64,000 bases of DNA, from positions 63,860,212 to 63,924,211 of the forward strand of contig CM069870.1 of NCBI GenBank assembly GCA_036172665.1. Direction: 5' to 3'. The notes beneath the pieces were generated by a model. That model searched no databases, was not told where the DNA came from, and was given only the letters and a program-made list of their open reading frames with translations. This DNA is from Prosopocoilus inquinatus. Taxonomy: Eukaryota; Arthropoda; Insecta; Coleoptera; Lucanidae. The stretch's first letter is position 1, and the number at the start of each line of letters is the position of its first letter. A program made the translations under genes and the position numbers. Below, piece by piece: positions 1 through 11,830 of this stretch.

Positions 1-425
1 CATTTATGATAAAGTAAACTTTGATTGATTATATTTATATTCGGCTTGATTATCTTATGCCAAGCGAGTGTCCTACGATGTAATATAAAGTCGAGTGTTT
101 CTACAATTTAATACGTAATTAATTATGTTTCCGGACTTAACTTGTTGGATAATATAAACGATTGGTTAAGTTTAAACATAATGTACCAATTTACTCGATT
201 TACTGTGTATCTAATTTACCTTTAATTTTAATTTGAGCGCTTAAATGTAAGTGAGTCCTTTAATAAATTTCGGTAAATGATGAACAGAACGTTTTCTTCT
301 TATCCGCGCTTAAACTTTTAATCCTCTTTTTACTTCCTGAAATGGCAAAGATTTTATAAAACTCTTAGATCGTTCGTGTCAGTATGATCTCATTTCATAG
401 TATATTTTAAGCTGACTGAGCTTTC
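1..425. other. AT-rich stretch without a recognised gene
   Basis: No coding frame of interest and no repeat shared with the rest of the window was seen here. It is probably ordinary intergenic or intronic DNA on the flank of the hAT-type element that follows. Confidence 0.4.
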
Positions 426-433
426 GTTATATA

Positions 434-966
434 CAGGGCTAGGCGCATTTTCGGCGGAAGGTTTCGTTAAATATACGAGGAACTATTAATATGCTGAAGC
501 GATCATAGTCGAAAAAAGTTCTAATCTTTAATGCGTCTGCCCTATAAAAACAAAACAATAAACCAGTCGAAGCCCGAGAATTCTATGCGGTACGCAGTAA
601 CCACTACAGTTCTGGTCGACTGGATATAAAAACTTGTTTACATAACCGATTCATTCCCAAATAAACCCGCATTTTTTTGCATGATGGCGCTATAATTGAT
701 ATGAACTAAATGTATTACGCCAGTCTTTTTAAAAGTTACATTAAAGAGTTATAATGTTTTCATAATTATTAATTTAAAAGAAACTACAAAGCCAGTTATG
801 TTACACACGCAATTTACATGAAACGGTTGCTTCTGACGCAATGAGCGCGAGGGTGAGAGTGCCTCGAGCATAAAAGTGTTTCAGCGGCGACGTTGAAATC
901 TACGCCGCTGCTTTATTTATCTTTACACTGGTTTTTACCAGATATGCTAGGAATGTCCGACCCTTA
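434..966 (+). mobile_element. Non-autonomous hAT-type element, copy 1 (533 bp)
   Basis: The element starts CAGGGCTAGGCG and ends GTCCGACCCTTA. It is flanked by a perfect 8-bp direct repeat, GTTATATA (426-433 and 967-974). The same sequence recurs in reverse orientation at 14560-15094 with a different 8-bp duplication, which fixes both boundaries. The 8-bp target size and the CAG-like end are hallmarks of the hAT superfamily. The terminal inverted repeats are short and imperfect (CAGGG.. against TAAGGG..). No transposase is encoded, so it would have depended on enzyme supplied elsewhere. Orientation is arbitrary. The short frames inside are not gene-like. Confidence 0.8.
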
Positions 967-974
967 GTTATATA

Positions 975-2600
975 AGTTCGTAGCTGCACGTCTTCCTTTT
1001 TGTGTTTTCAAATGAGACATATTCCGACTTAATTTCAATTTTATCATTATCTTAATTAACTTAAGTGTACTAGAAAAAAGATCTGGATTCTTACATGACC
1101 ACGAGTGCTCAAAATTTTTTTAATCAAGTTTTATCAGTTCATTTTAGATTTTAGCGGGCGTATTTGTTATTTTAATTTCTCATTAAAATTTATCGCAAAA
1201 CTACGCCGTGCAAAATCACGGGAGGAGAAAGTTTAAATAGACCGATAAAATATTCAAAATCCGCACTGCGAAATTCCGTTTAAATCAATTACTTATGGGC
1301 GTAAATATCAACGGGAAACAATTGCAACATTGATATTTTGTATTTCGCGTTTTATTTGCGCCGTAGTAAAATTTTATTATGTTTATTGTCTGCTCGGTAA
1401 ACTATCCCCCTTCGGCTTTTAGCTTCTGTTTGACTCGCTGCATAAATATCGTCGGAAAATAAAAGTTCACGAGAGCAGTAAGCGCATAAAAGGGGACGAT
1501 GAAAACTAGATGAGAGCGCTCGGAGAGTTGAATCTACGAGGCCCTAATTGCCCTCGAAGTGTTCTCTGGCGACGGAGCTAATGGCCTGGAATACGTGCGA
1601 ATCATTTTTTTATATTCACTTACATGGCACTGAAAAATGCAATGCAAATGGTAACAAAAATTGTGACAGTTTTTATTACTCAGAATACGAGAAATTGAGA
1701 GACATATTTACATACATTCAAAGTTACAGTATCAAATAAACGTATACAGAGTGTTGACAGGAATGTGAGCACTCTAAAAAAATATTAATTTGACTGTAAT
1801 TTCGCCTATTGTGTTTATGCTTTATTACTTCCAATTTAATATTTCAAATTCAGCTGTCATCCATCAAACTTCAATCAAGCATACCTCTTTATCTTTTAGG
1901 GCTTCCTTAATAGGCAAGACACTTAAATCTTGAAATAATAAAAGATCCAAATAGTAACATGACAACAAAAGGATCTGGATAGCGAAATTTAAAATATTTT
2001 TCTAAAATAAAACCTACGGGGTGAAGAATAACCTATAATGTTATCTTTGATGACAGAACAGTCAAGATTTTAAAAACGAAACAGAAGAAGAGAAGTTAGA
2101 TTTGAAAAACGATACCAAGTTTGCTATATTCGAGTTTCGCATGACCGTTTCGGTTGGATAGGCTTTTCTTTATACATGCGTGTTGGGCGAATTACGGATG
2201 GTTGCTGGTAGCGCCTCTTCCGATGTCAGATGTTATTTCGGCGGAGTGATTCAGTCCCTATTCGACGGCGAGCGAGTAAGCTACTAAGTTGTGGTCAAGT
2301 TTTTGAACGCGTTGTGAGCTGAGAGTCATTTTTGGATCTTTCGTTGATGGATCAGTAAACCCACCGACGTGATCGGATTTCAGCCACTTCTTTGTTGCAG
2401 TCCCAGTAGGTTTTGGGACCGTTTGATCGGTTTTAAGGGACTTGAGATTATGGCTTGCTGTACTTTGGCGAGGTAAGCGCCGTGTTGATTCTTCATTTTA
2501 TTACCTGGTTGTTTTCTACGTGCGTTTACTGTTCGGGATCATTCAGTTCACACCTTTTCTTCATTCTCGCATTTGCGGAAATCACCCTACTCCGAATCGT
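975..2600. other. Non-coding stretch, nothing firmly identified
   Basis: Mixed AT-rich sequence with a GC-richer part at about 2130-2600. A 63-codon frame at 1548-1739 and a 72-codon frame at 2442-2660 lack recognisable motifs and look like chance frames. No copy elsewhere in the window was noticed. Confidence 0.35.
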
Positions 2601-2611
2601 CCAGTAAAAAT

Positions 2612-2646
2612 CTGCCCGGGACTATTAACTAAAAATTCCCGGGCAG
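2612..2646. repeat. Perfect 10-bp hairpin
   Basis: CTGCCCGGGA (2612-2621) and TCCCGGGCAG (2637-2646) are exact reverse complements around a 15-nt loop. The stem is GC-rich and isolated in AT-rich DNA. It may be the end of a decayed transposon or a structural remnant; no function is claimed. Confidence 0.6.
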
Positions 2647-3289
2647 TTGTGTGGGAATGACCGGTAGTGAAGGCATAAAGGGAGAACTAAAAGCCTTGTA
2701 CATAGAATGAAAAAAAATTGGAGAGATCACTTATTTATGACCAAAATAAAAATGCATGTACACTTAAAGAGGGAATTAAATTATTCGAGTTATCCGAGAT
2801 TTGGTCAGTTTGGTTTTCGTTGATTTAGTCAACGAGTTCTTCTTTGTTTCGCTTGCACAGCACCACGATGCTTTTAATGGCCACAATTTTTCTTAACAAC
2901 GTATTCAACTAGATCATAAGTATCTTTGGGGGCCAACGTCTCCAAAACTCAACATGGGATTTAAGTTGGCTATAATACAAGAGCCTCGAGACCCTATCTT
3001 TAGGGTCCAACTCCTGCGGGAATCGCAACTGGAGTTTTTAAGTTGGTGATATACTACTGAGCCCTATCTTTGATTAGGGCTTACTATATCAGCACAGTGA
3101 AAATGGGAAACCGCGTAGTACGTGTCGTGAAGGACAATCTCAATGTACATCAATTGTTGGAGAAATTAATCTGAAACAAGCGCCGGAATGACCTACAGAC
3201 AGAAGCACATGCAGCAAGAAATGAAGAAACATGTTTTGAAGATGGAAGGAATTCCAAAACTTTCGTTCATAATTTGCAAAGCAACTATC

Positions 3290-3302
3290 CCCCCCCCCCC
3301 AC
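3290..3302 (+). repeat. Poly-C tract
   Basis: A homopolymer C run of about a dozen bases in an otherwise ordinary stretch. The true length may be uncertain because of sequencing slippage. Confidence 0.7.
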
Positions 3303-3429
3303 AAACTAAAAGCAATTCAAGTTTATTTTTGTATCATATCATTCTGTGTTGATTTTCAATTTTCAAAGATAAAAAAAATTTATCTCTGCGCCCTTTCTTC
3401 TTTTCTTTGACTTCTTTATTGTTTGTCAT

Positions 3430-3790
3430 GAGGTGTAAAAAAAGGAGCGCTTAGGCGCGTTTTAATCCACAAAAAAGAAAAATAAGAATGGGTTTACGCC
3501 AACCGTAACCTACTGTAATTCTGAAGCTGGGCCGGTCCTTCATCCCGATGGTGAGGAGAGTTGAGTAACAATGCCCCACTCAGTGGAGACGGTTCCATGT
3601 CATGTTACGATTAATGGCGCACCCAGCAGTGGTTACGCGACCCAAAAGTTTTCAGTGTCAGACTTTCCTCCATAGGACTCCCTAGGATTCGCTTCGGCGC
3701 TGATTTAAACCAATTGATGTTCGTTAGGAAACTCAAAGAAACCCGGCCCAAAAATAATCAGTTTATTAATTTGTTAAAAATTTCAAAGTT
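3430..3790 (-). repeat. Dispersed LTR-like repeat family R, copy 1
   Basis: This stretch aligns by eye with 25900-26345 and, more weakly, with 16370-16800, all in the same orientation. On the minus strand it begins with AATAAA-like sequence, passes through TTTTTGGGCC, then several hundred bases further reaches TTACGGTTGGC and a TTAAAACG..GCTCC segment. A polyadenylation signal near one edge, and the GC-richer composition, would fit an LTR of a retrotransposon. No coding region is attached, so the family assignment is only an inference. Confidence 0.45.
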
Positions 3791-4400
3791 AGTAAACAGT
3801 GTACAGTGTGGGATGTTCAAACAATTTAGTGTTAGTTAGGAAAATTCTCACTTACAAGGCCGAAACCGAGGGCAAAGACCGCAATGGCGTGTGTACTCTG
3901 GTATTTTGCTTTTGCAAAAATGTACATCGGTTATACTAAATATTTTTTGAATTAGGATATCATTGTATTTTTTTTTGTACTTGTGTCTTGTTACAAATGT
4001 TTCTCGTCGTTCTTCGACCCTCTAGATTTCCCTTCGTGCGCTATTGTTTTGAGTGCGATTAGCCGTCGCTAGATGACGAGACGGTCGCACGGGAGTTTTG
4101 TAATTCCGGTGGCCAGCGCGTTGGTTGTTTGCCGAGAAGCCATTGTTCACTTGTCGATGTTGCGAATTGGGCGTTGGTATTGAGTTGTTGGTGATTTTGG
4201 TTGCCTTTTCGCTCTGTGCGGATATTTTCGCTTCGTCAGAAATTTGCCTGGTTATGGAAGGTTGGTGTAATTCGGATACGGAGTGCACAGGGAATTTTTA
4301 CTATGTTTTCTCTCAAGGAAAGTGAGCCATGCTATTTTGTCCTTCATTTTATGAACGTCTGCGTGCCACGTGCATTTAGCGTTCACGATCGTTAATCCTT

Positions 4401-4944
4401 TTTCGTTTTCCCTTTATTTTTGCAACTGGTAAGGGGCCGTATTGCCACCGGCAAACTAGCATCTATGTGCCCTGACTTATCCTGATAAGCCACGTATAAA
4501 TTGAAGACCTGGAAGAACGTTGTAACCAACATTTTTGCCCCATCAACGATGATTTCAGTGAGTACTGCGAAACCTGGCCTAAGGAAATGGTCTGTAGCTT
4601 ATCTCTCGGTAAAACAACACACTAAAGGACAATATTCCACTATGAAACAAACTGCCGACTATTTACTTAGGGTAGATATTACCGTTGAAATTTTCGAAGT
4701 GGTTACAACGTTTTTCCAGGGAGGTTTTCAATTATGGAACCGTTTCTCTCTTCAAGTCTCTGTGAAGAACAAAAAAAGGAGAGTAAGCCCTGCCCGGGGG
4801 ATTTCCAAGTAAGAAAGATATTTTTTCTTTCGATCACCTGGGGTGCTGAGTTTGGTGTGCATCTCGCAAGTGACGTCGCGGTGAGCTGGGCTATAGGAGT
4901 GAGTTTTGGATGTTGTCGATATATATTTTCATGTTGATTTTTGT
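4401..4944. repeat. Tandem duplication, unit 1 (period 544)
   Basis: The unit begins TTTCGTTTTCCC and is followed directly by a second copy at 4945-5503. The two align over almost their whole length with scattered substitutions and a short extra segment in unit 2. A frame inside (from 4501) is also open in the second unit (from 5093). However, many of the differences I compared change amino acids, so there is no sign of selection on a protein. It lies within GC-richer, LTR-like sequence. Confidence 0.75.
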
Positions 4945-5503
4945 TTTCGTTTTCCCTTTATTTTTGCAACTGGTAAGGGGCCGTATTACTACCGACAAAC
5001 TGGCATCTACGTGCCCTGATTTATCCTGATAAGCCACGTGTAAATTAAAGACCTGGAAGAACGTTGTAACCAACATTTTTGTCCCATCAACTGTGATTTC
5101 AGTGAGTACTGCACAATCTGGCCTAAGGAAATGGTCTGTAGCTTATTTCTCGGTAAAAGGACAAATTAAAGGACAATATTCCACCATGAAGGAAACTGCC
5201 GACTATTTACTTAGGGCAGACATTACCGTTGGAATTTTCGAAGTGGTTACAACGTTTTTCCAGGGAGGTTTTCAATTGGGGAACCGTTTCTCCCTTCGAG
5301 TCTCTGTGAAGAACAAAGAAAAAGGAGTGTAAGCCCTGCACTCTTTTCCCTACCCGAAGGACTTCCAAGTAAGAAAGTTATTTTTTCTTTCGACCACCTG
5401 GGGTGCGGAGTTTGGTGTGCGTCTCGCAAGTGACGTCACGGTGAACTGGGCTATGGGAGTGGGTTTTGGATATTATAGATATATATTTTCATGTTGGTTT
5501 TTG
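4945..5503. repeat. Tandem duplication, unit 2
   Basis: Direct repeat of 4401-4944, about 15 bp longer because of an insertion near 5338-5360. The second unit carries TGACGTCA where the first has TGACGTCG. Beyond 5503 the sequence diverges into GCCGACACGAGAG, which has no second copy here. Confidence 0.75.
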
Positions 5504-7526
5504 TAAGCCGACACGAGAGTACTCACGTAGGAGCGCTTTTTACCCTTATTTGGGGTTCAGTTAACCTGAATATATCGAATAATATTACGGCCGACCACCT
5601 CATTAGGGGATTCGTTTTATGTGGCGGCGTATGCCTTAATAAATGATTTGTGTTTGGGCCGAGTCAAAGTTTATTTGTTGAATAACGACACTGTTGTTAG
5701 TCTTCGACGAAACGACCGACCTGGCCTCTGTGAAACGCTAGGTTAAGGATTGGCGCACGTCCTTGCTTTGTTTTCCGGTTTGGGTCGAATCGCGCTCCTC
5801 TTGTTGCACCTCGTGGCAGTTAGTAATTCAAATGGTACCGGGAGGGTTAGAAATTTGAATTTTTATTTAACTAAGGCGGATTTTAAGTATATTTACGCGT
5901 TACCACTACCATAGTAGCTTTAACTTTGTACGTGAAACAAAGATAATGTAAAAGACCAATACCACAAAGCGTACTTGAAGATGAATCTATCCGATTTTGA
6001 ACTAGAACAGACCTTTCAAGAGTAAACCTTTTTCCCTTCGCAATTATGACGGACGCAAGATCCACCATGCATCACCAAACATTAAAATAATAACAAGAAC
6101 TCTTTTGGTGTTAATTGAAAAACTTGAAATTAGTTTCACGAAGCAATTCAACTTTCCCGGCGTACTTCCCCCCCCCCCCCCCCCCCCCCCCGTCGCACAA
6201 GAGACCGTCTCTGCTTTGTGTCTGTCTGCCGGCAGTTTCCAGAAAGGAAGAAAAAACGAACGCAATCTCAGGTTTTTCCCTCGCAATACGTAATATCGTG
6301 TGCGCATATAGCCTCATGTCCGCAGTCGACGGAAGATATTACGATCCGCATATTTCCCTCTCGCCGAACCCGATAGCGTTCTGCAAATATGTGCGTTCAC
6401 TCGGACGAAAAATTCAAGGGGCGTGCAGTTATTAGCCGAGGACAATGCATTTCGTTGGCTCAAAAAAGTTCAAAGTTCATCTAGCGAGGTACAACAACGT
6501 TATGTGACCTAAATAACTTGTTCATACCGCTGTGTGTATTTTTTTTTTTAATAATAGATACGGGCTCTTTCACTTTGTAGGTATCAGCACAAAATTTAGG
6601 GAATGATTTTAGAGCCACTGAAGAATAAATAACTGCTGTAATTTAGGGTCTCAGCTGGATAAAAATTTTGGGAAAACAACTTATTCATATTAGATTGTTT
6701 TATTAGGACGCCTGCGTTCGATTTATTGTTCCCTAAATAAATGAGTAAGATTTTCTGAAGAATTTTTTAGTTTTCGAAGAACAGAATATATGAAGCCGTT
6801 CTCTAATAATTAAAAATTAAGAACACATTATAAAGTATATATCTAAAGAAACCAGAAACCTAAAACCAGTCTTCATCAATGAAATATAACCAATACATAA
6901 ATAACATTGTTCTTCTGGTTTAGACCACGTATCCTTAAAAAGGGAAAAAGTCCTTTCGTCTGGTATCAATCGATAGCAGACCCGCACGTTCGTGCATACA
7001 TCCGAAACAAATTGGAATAATCGGAGCTTCTCCTTCGCACTGTTCGACAGACGGGCAGCGTCAATCAATTATTCATGAATGGCGCGGATTTCGACGACTC
7101 AGATCGCGCGAATTATGCGGGATAATATCTGACAAGCCGGCGTGTCGCTGTGCAGAATTTATTGCCTGCGATATCGTCGCTGGATATCCCGAAATTTTGA
7201 ACGGCAATGATTTTCAGCGAGACTCAATCAGGTTCGGGACTAAAAAAGAAAATTCTAACGAATGTGAAGCAGCAGTTCGAAGGGCAATCGAATTTAGCTT
7301 GCTGATGAGGTTACACGATCATGTCTTCTACAATGATTGCAACAAATAATAGAAAAATAGTGAGGCTTAGTGAGGAAGTGGTTTTCGCAACATGACTGAA
7401 ACAATTATCTCGTAGGAAAGAAAAGATATTTGGGGAAAAGTCATTTAGGGGAAAAAGCCTACGAAAGAAAATTTTAACAATTTTGACAGGGAGAAACAAA
7501 TGAATTGATTCGATCGTAACAATACA
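5504..7526. other. Stretch without a recognised gene
   Basis: Contains a possible plus-strand edge of family R at about 5640-5665 (AATAAATGATTTG..TTTGGGCC), a long poly-C run at 6169-6190, and GC-richer unique sequence around 6200-6430 and 7080-7260. Open frames across the poly-C run encode only proline or glycine runs and are not genes. Confidence 0.35.
6169..6190 (+). repeat. Poly-C tract (about 22 bp)
   Basis: An uninterrupted C run preceded by CGTACTT and followed by GTCGCAC. It is the cause of the overlapping polyproline and polyglycine frames at 6044-6435. Length in the assembly may not be exact. Confidence 0.8.
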
Positions 7527-8023
7527 GCACGCGGAGTTGTAGGAAGGAACGTGTTATAGTCCAACCTTCGGGCCTAGAGTAGAGTTACGACACGGTGGGA
7601 GCTTCGGAGCATTTTTTTAGAACTTGAGGCACCTGGAGTGAATGGAATCAAAGATTGATTGATTTGGTTCTACTACCTGAATGAATTTGCTTTATATCCT
7701 GAATAATTAACAGAAAATGATAGCAAATTAACGCTGAAGAAGATAATCAGCTGTCCTGAGCTAGTTCTCAGACTGAGAAGGGCGAAGCCAAAAGTCAAGG
7801 ACGTCAGGAGGAGTGACCCTGGGTGATGTCTACGCCACTGCGAAACCGTCTTTCAGGGATCGCGGCGTGCGCCAAAATTTCGAAAAATTCCCAGGAAATT
7901 AATCCACTCTTGCATCCAAAATAATTGTTCGTCGCAAGAAAACCACAGATCGTACGTTAAAACAAAAGATAAATAATATTACAGCATAAAAGTCAACGGC
8001 ACAACAGGCTTGACTATAACAAA
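7527..8023. repeat. Tandem duplication, unit A (period 497)
   Basis: GCACGCGGAGTTGTAGG starts both units, at 7527 and 8024. The pair is highly similar along the full unit, including a shared segment around TCGTCGCAAGAAAACC near the end. No coding potential is apparent. High similarity suggests a fairly recent duplication or an assembled pair from a longer satellite-like array. Confidence 0.8.
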
Positions 8024-8527
8024 GCACGCGGAGTTGTAGGAAGGAACGTATTATACGTAGTCCAACCTTCGGGCCTAGAGTAGAGTTACGACACGGTGGG
8101 AGCTTGGGAGCATTTTTTTAGAACTTGAGACACCTGGGGTGAATGGAAACAAAAATTGACTGATTTGGTTCTACTACCTGAATGAATTTACTTTATATCC
8201 TGAATAAGTAACAGAAAATTATAGCAAATTAGCACTGAAGAAGATAATCAGCTGTCCCGAGCTAGGTCTCAGAATGAGAAGGGCGAAGACAATAATCAAG
8301 GACGCCAGGAGGAGCGACCCTAGCTGATATCTACGCCACTGCGAAACCGTCTTCCAGAGATAGCGGCATGCGCCAAAATTTCGAAAAATTCCCATGAGAT
8401 TAATCCACTCTTGCATCCAAAATAATTGTTCGTCGCAAGAAAACCACAGATCGTACGTTAAAACAAAAGATAAATAATATTACAGCATAAAAGTCAACGG
8501 CACCACAGGCCTGACTATAACAAATCA
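8024..8527. repeat. Tandem duplication, unit B
   Basis: Second unit of the 497-bp tandem pair. It has a 4-bp insertion (ACGT..) near 8055 and scattered substitutions relative to unit A. It ends near CTATAACAAATCACAC, where unit A is followed by the start of unit B. Confidence 0.8.
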
Positions 8528-9480
8528 CACGTTCGTACGCGGCGCTGAAAATAAGTAACTTAATCTCTTAAATAAACTTCAATAACAGCCTATATTAACG
8601 TTCATAAACTGTGAATCGATACTCTATCAGACTTAAATACATATAATGCAGACTTAATTTATTCCAGACAGCTTTAAACTAAAGGCACCCACAAGTGCCA
8701 TATATATTTGCGTTACATACAAACATGCATTAAATATATAACAATTATAATAATACGTTACGTTTGGTGGAAGTCATAAGGGTTGCTCGTATGTAGATGT
8801 TAAACGTTATTCAGCTGTCACGTAGTGTCGCCACCTCAAGTCGGCACGTTGAGTTTCGTGTGTGTCGAAGGTTGCCAACTGCCGGAAGTCCGTGATCTTA
8901 GCGATGCCCTCACGTATTCGATCTTTGTTGCACTTGATTCACCTCTGGGATACGATAAGCGATGGAAATGTTTCGGTGAAATATGATAGAGCCAGAAGAA
9001 AAGCCCAAAACGAAAAGCGGATTCTTCTGTTGAAACAAAAAAATCGTATGAATCATGGATAGCCGAAATGGAGTCTCAAATTACCTCTCAAATCATCGGG
9101 AAAAGAACGGTTCATTCGCTTGGTAAACGTTGTTTAAAGCAACTCGGTAGATTCACAAGGTACAAAGAATTTCAATCAATCAATGTAATTAATTAGATTC
9201 TTGCATAAAATTAGCAACGATTCTCGGTACACGTTAACATTCCCGTATCTTGCATCGACGAAATGCAAAATAAAGCGTGAAGCAGACGCCGGAAGGAAGC
9301 GAGTCAAGATGACTAGCCAATTAGAATTCAGAAATGAGTCACGTGTCCTCTAGAACCCAATAGAAGCTGTGATATCACAGCGTCCAAACAGAAACAGCAG
9401 TGTGTCCAACTGACAACCACTGTATCGTACCACATATGAATTTTAAAACGAACGAGGACATTAAACTGTAACATGGTATT
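8528..9480. other. Stretch with weak coding-like frames, no gene recognised
   Basis: From about 8830 composition rises. Frames of 66 codons (8862-9062) and about 43 codons (9068-9196, starting MESQIT) are rich in Lys and Arg but have no motif I recognise. They could be decayed exons or transposon coding sequence, or chance. Confidence 0.25.
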
Positions 9481-9482
9481 GA

Positions 9483-9690
9483 CGAAGCTTGGAAAAGAAA
9501 AAGGAATTGATAGAAGAAGGGATAGAAATTAAAAAGTACGATGAAGAAACGAAACAGAAATGGTAGCTCATAAACACCTTTAATTTTTCTGATAGAAAAA
9601 ATAGAAGATATCTTGAGAAGTTGTCATTTTTGGAGGAACATGCCTCTGAAATAAAAATAATCCTGACAAATATCCGTAATTCTTTGAAAT
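9483..9690 (+). pseudogene. Possible coding remnant, unknown family
   Basis: The frame starting at 9483 reads as a charged, helix-like peptide (for example EKKKELIEEGIEIKKYDEE). It is broken by TAG at about 9564 and continues in the same frame for some 40 further codons to TAA near 9688. Residue use looks protein-like, but no motif names the family. It lies upstream of LTR-like sequence with primer-binding-site-like motifs, so it may be retroelement debris. Confidence 0.3.
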
Positions 9691-10499
9691 AAACAATTAA
9701 ATGCAGATGGGATTAAAAAAAAAAATAATGATTTGGACATTGAAGAAATTTGAAAAGATGTTACGGGAGCTCATTTCAATTTAAAACGTTGCGTTTTCGG
9801 TTCGCAGAAATTTTTAAAAGACACGTACTGGCCTCGAGTCCGTCTCTGTCTTTTGTTTTTGACGAGACTTTCAATTTTTCCGAACCGTTCGCTTCCTAAG
9901 TACTTGAATCAGTTGTTACTTGCTACTTGCACCTTAAATTTGCTTGAAGGAATCGCAGGCCTGATTTTAGCGGATTTATTGAGATATATACGAAATCATT
10001 TTGTTTTCTTTTATAGATTTGACGTGCATTTATAAGTACATCTTTGCTGCATTTTTAATGCATTCCAGGATGCAAATTTTGTTTGCACGCCTCTTGCGGT
10101 GCCACTTTAGAATACTTTTGACTGGTTGTTGTCTAGCAAGGTGGTGTCGTCTGCTTTTGTTCATGCCTTCACGGTAGTTGTTTAACCTCGAACATATCTG
10201 AGGACGCAAACTTGATTGAAGTATTGACACGTTTAAAAAAATCATTTTCTAAATTAATTTTACTTTCGGCTTTTACACACAATTCAAATCGCTTATGTTA
10301 TTGTTTAATTGCCGTTTCGCAGTTGTGTTTGTTGACATGGGTTCGTCGCACCGACGCGACGTGGCTCAATTTACTAAGGCCAAGGAACGTCCGCGGACGA
10401 ACGCGTGATAAGCAAATTCCTAGAGGAGAATCCGATGTTATCAAACCGTACTTGCGCTGCATCAACCCGCTCACTTTTCACTGTGTTTTCACTTTTTGG

Positions 10500-11606
10500 C
10501 ATTCGTCCGTCGACACAAACTTTTAGAAAATGTACTTTGTAGCATCTGGCAAGGGCGGCATAGGGGGGAACTTTATAAATCAATGGGATATCAGTAATTG
10601 GAATTCATTCATTCATTCATTTTTGAGTATTCATTTATTATTAGACATTCTGCGCTAATTAGTAATTAGAATTTAATATTGTCGTTTTCATTTATTGCTT
10701 AACAAAACTGGTGGTATGTGAGTTTTGTTTTGTGACTATCGGAGACAACAGCCCAGGAAGGCGACGTTGGATCGAGTCGGGTGCGGGAGACGAAAGTAAT
10801 GTAGACTTTAAATTTACTATTGCTTACGTTGCCTATGTCCTGCCCTGTAAGCGAGTGCTCGACTTTTGTAACATGGTGACGGCAAACCGATCTTGACCCG
10901 GAGATCGTGACATGGCCTTTATATCGTGACAGTATTTGTTTTGTTACTTCGAGGCTACATACTTCAAGTTATACATATTTTGGGCTAATCAATTCGTCTT
11001 CCGTCCTTGCTTGTTAATTGTGTGCGGATTGCTTCGTAAGTTAGTTTTCTCCTTTTGTGAACTCAGGTTGTATCCGTTCATTTGTCAGCAAGTTCCTAAG
11101 CGGTGCATAATTTTTGTTACTTTCGTCGTTCATTTGCGGACAGTCGACAGTTGCCAGTTGGTTGTTGCCAATCAACCTTGCGACGAGGTTCAGAACACAA
11201 ATTTCGTTTCGAACCCTATTGCCCGTTATTTTATTAAATACTATTGAACATATTTGAACTGCTGTTTTGGGCACGTTCATACTGTAAAACTGAAGTTGTT
11301 TGGGTGGAATTATACCTTTAATTGGCGTCCTATTCAGGTATTAATTTTTTTAATATAAATCTTTTGTCACCTAACTTAGTACCTCATTTATTTGGAAATT
11401 TCACTTTTAACCCTCCCTGTCTCCACCAATTTAGTCTAACCTAACCGTAGGTATTACATTGTGTCCATTGGTGTCTCCACGGATAATTCGGTGTACGCAA
11501 GTAAGATCTGCTCGATATCTGTACACCCCTAGCTACGTCACTTGTTGGGATGCCCCTGTTTGTAGCATTGAGCCTAACGTGTGTATACAATTATTTTGTA
11601 CGTAAC
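10500..11606 (+). mobile_element. Possible LTR of a retrotransposon
   Basis: A GC-richer stretch runs into GTACGTAACA, immediately followed by AATTGGCACCCAACGTG, which resembles a primer-binding site for tRNA-Lys as used by many Gypsy-type elements. That placement would make the preceding kilobase a 5' LTR. I could not find the left LTR border, a matching 3' LTR or gag-pol, so this remains an inference from the PBS-like motif alone. Confidence 0.35.
10604..10623 (+). repeat. ATTC microsatellite
   Basis: Short run of ATTC units (ATTCATTCATTCATTCATTT). No gene context. Confidence 0.6.
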
Positions 11607-11624
11607 AAATTGGCACCCAACGTG
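11607..11624 (+). promoter_or_regulatory. Primer-binding-site-like motif 1
   Basis: TTGGCACCCAACGTG differs by one base from the TGGCGCCCAACGTG type used for tRNA-Lys priming in LTR retrotransposons. It sits just after a CA-ending segment, as expected at an LTR border. Confidence 0.45.
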
Positions 11625-11668
11625 TCAATTAACAATTTACTCTGGCTGGGTGTAGCAAATTGGCGCCT

Positions 11669-11690
11669 AATTTGGCGCCCGAAACTTGAG
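11669..11690 (+). promoter_or_regulatory. Primer-binding-site-like motif 2
   Basis: TTTGGCGCCCGAAACTTGAG contains the exact TGGCGCCCGAA core of tRNA-Lys primer sites. A TTGGCGCC partial repeat lies just upstream at about 11652. Three such sequences within 80 bp may reflect small tandem duplication at a retrotransposon leader. Confidence 0.45.
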
Positions 11691-11830
11691 AGAAGACGAT
11701 GATTGGGAAGGAGACGAAATATCGAAGTCTGTGGCATAAAAGACTTAGGTACTTGAAATCGCAAAATGAAGCCCGGCACGGCAGAGTTCTAGGAGAAGAT
11801 GACATAACGAATGAGTTATTATTAAATTAA

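Noticed and set aside
4501..5332. A duplicated small gene encoded in both tandem units
   Set aside because: Differences between the units are largely amino-acid-changing and the second frame stops early, so there is no sign of selection on a protein.
6044..6435. Overlapping proline- and glycine-run proteins
   Set aside because: They are translations of one poly-C tract in several frames, with nothing protein-like around it.
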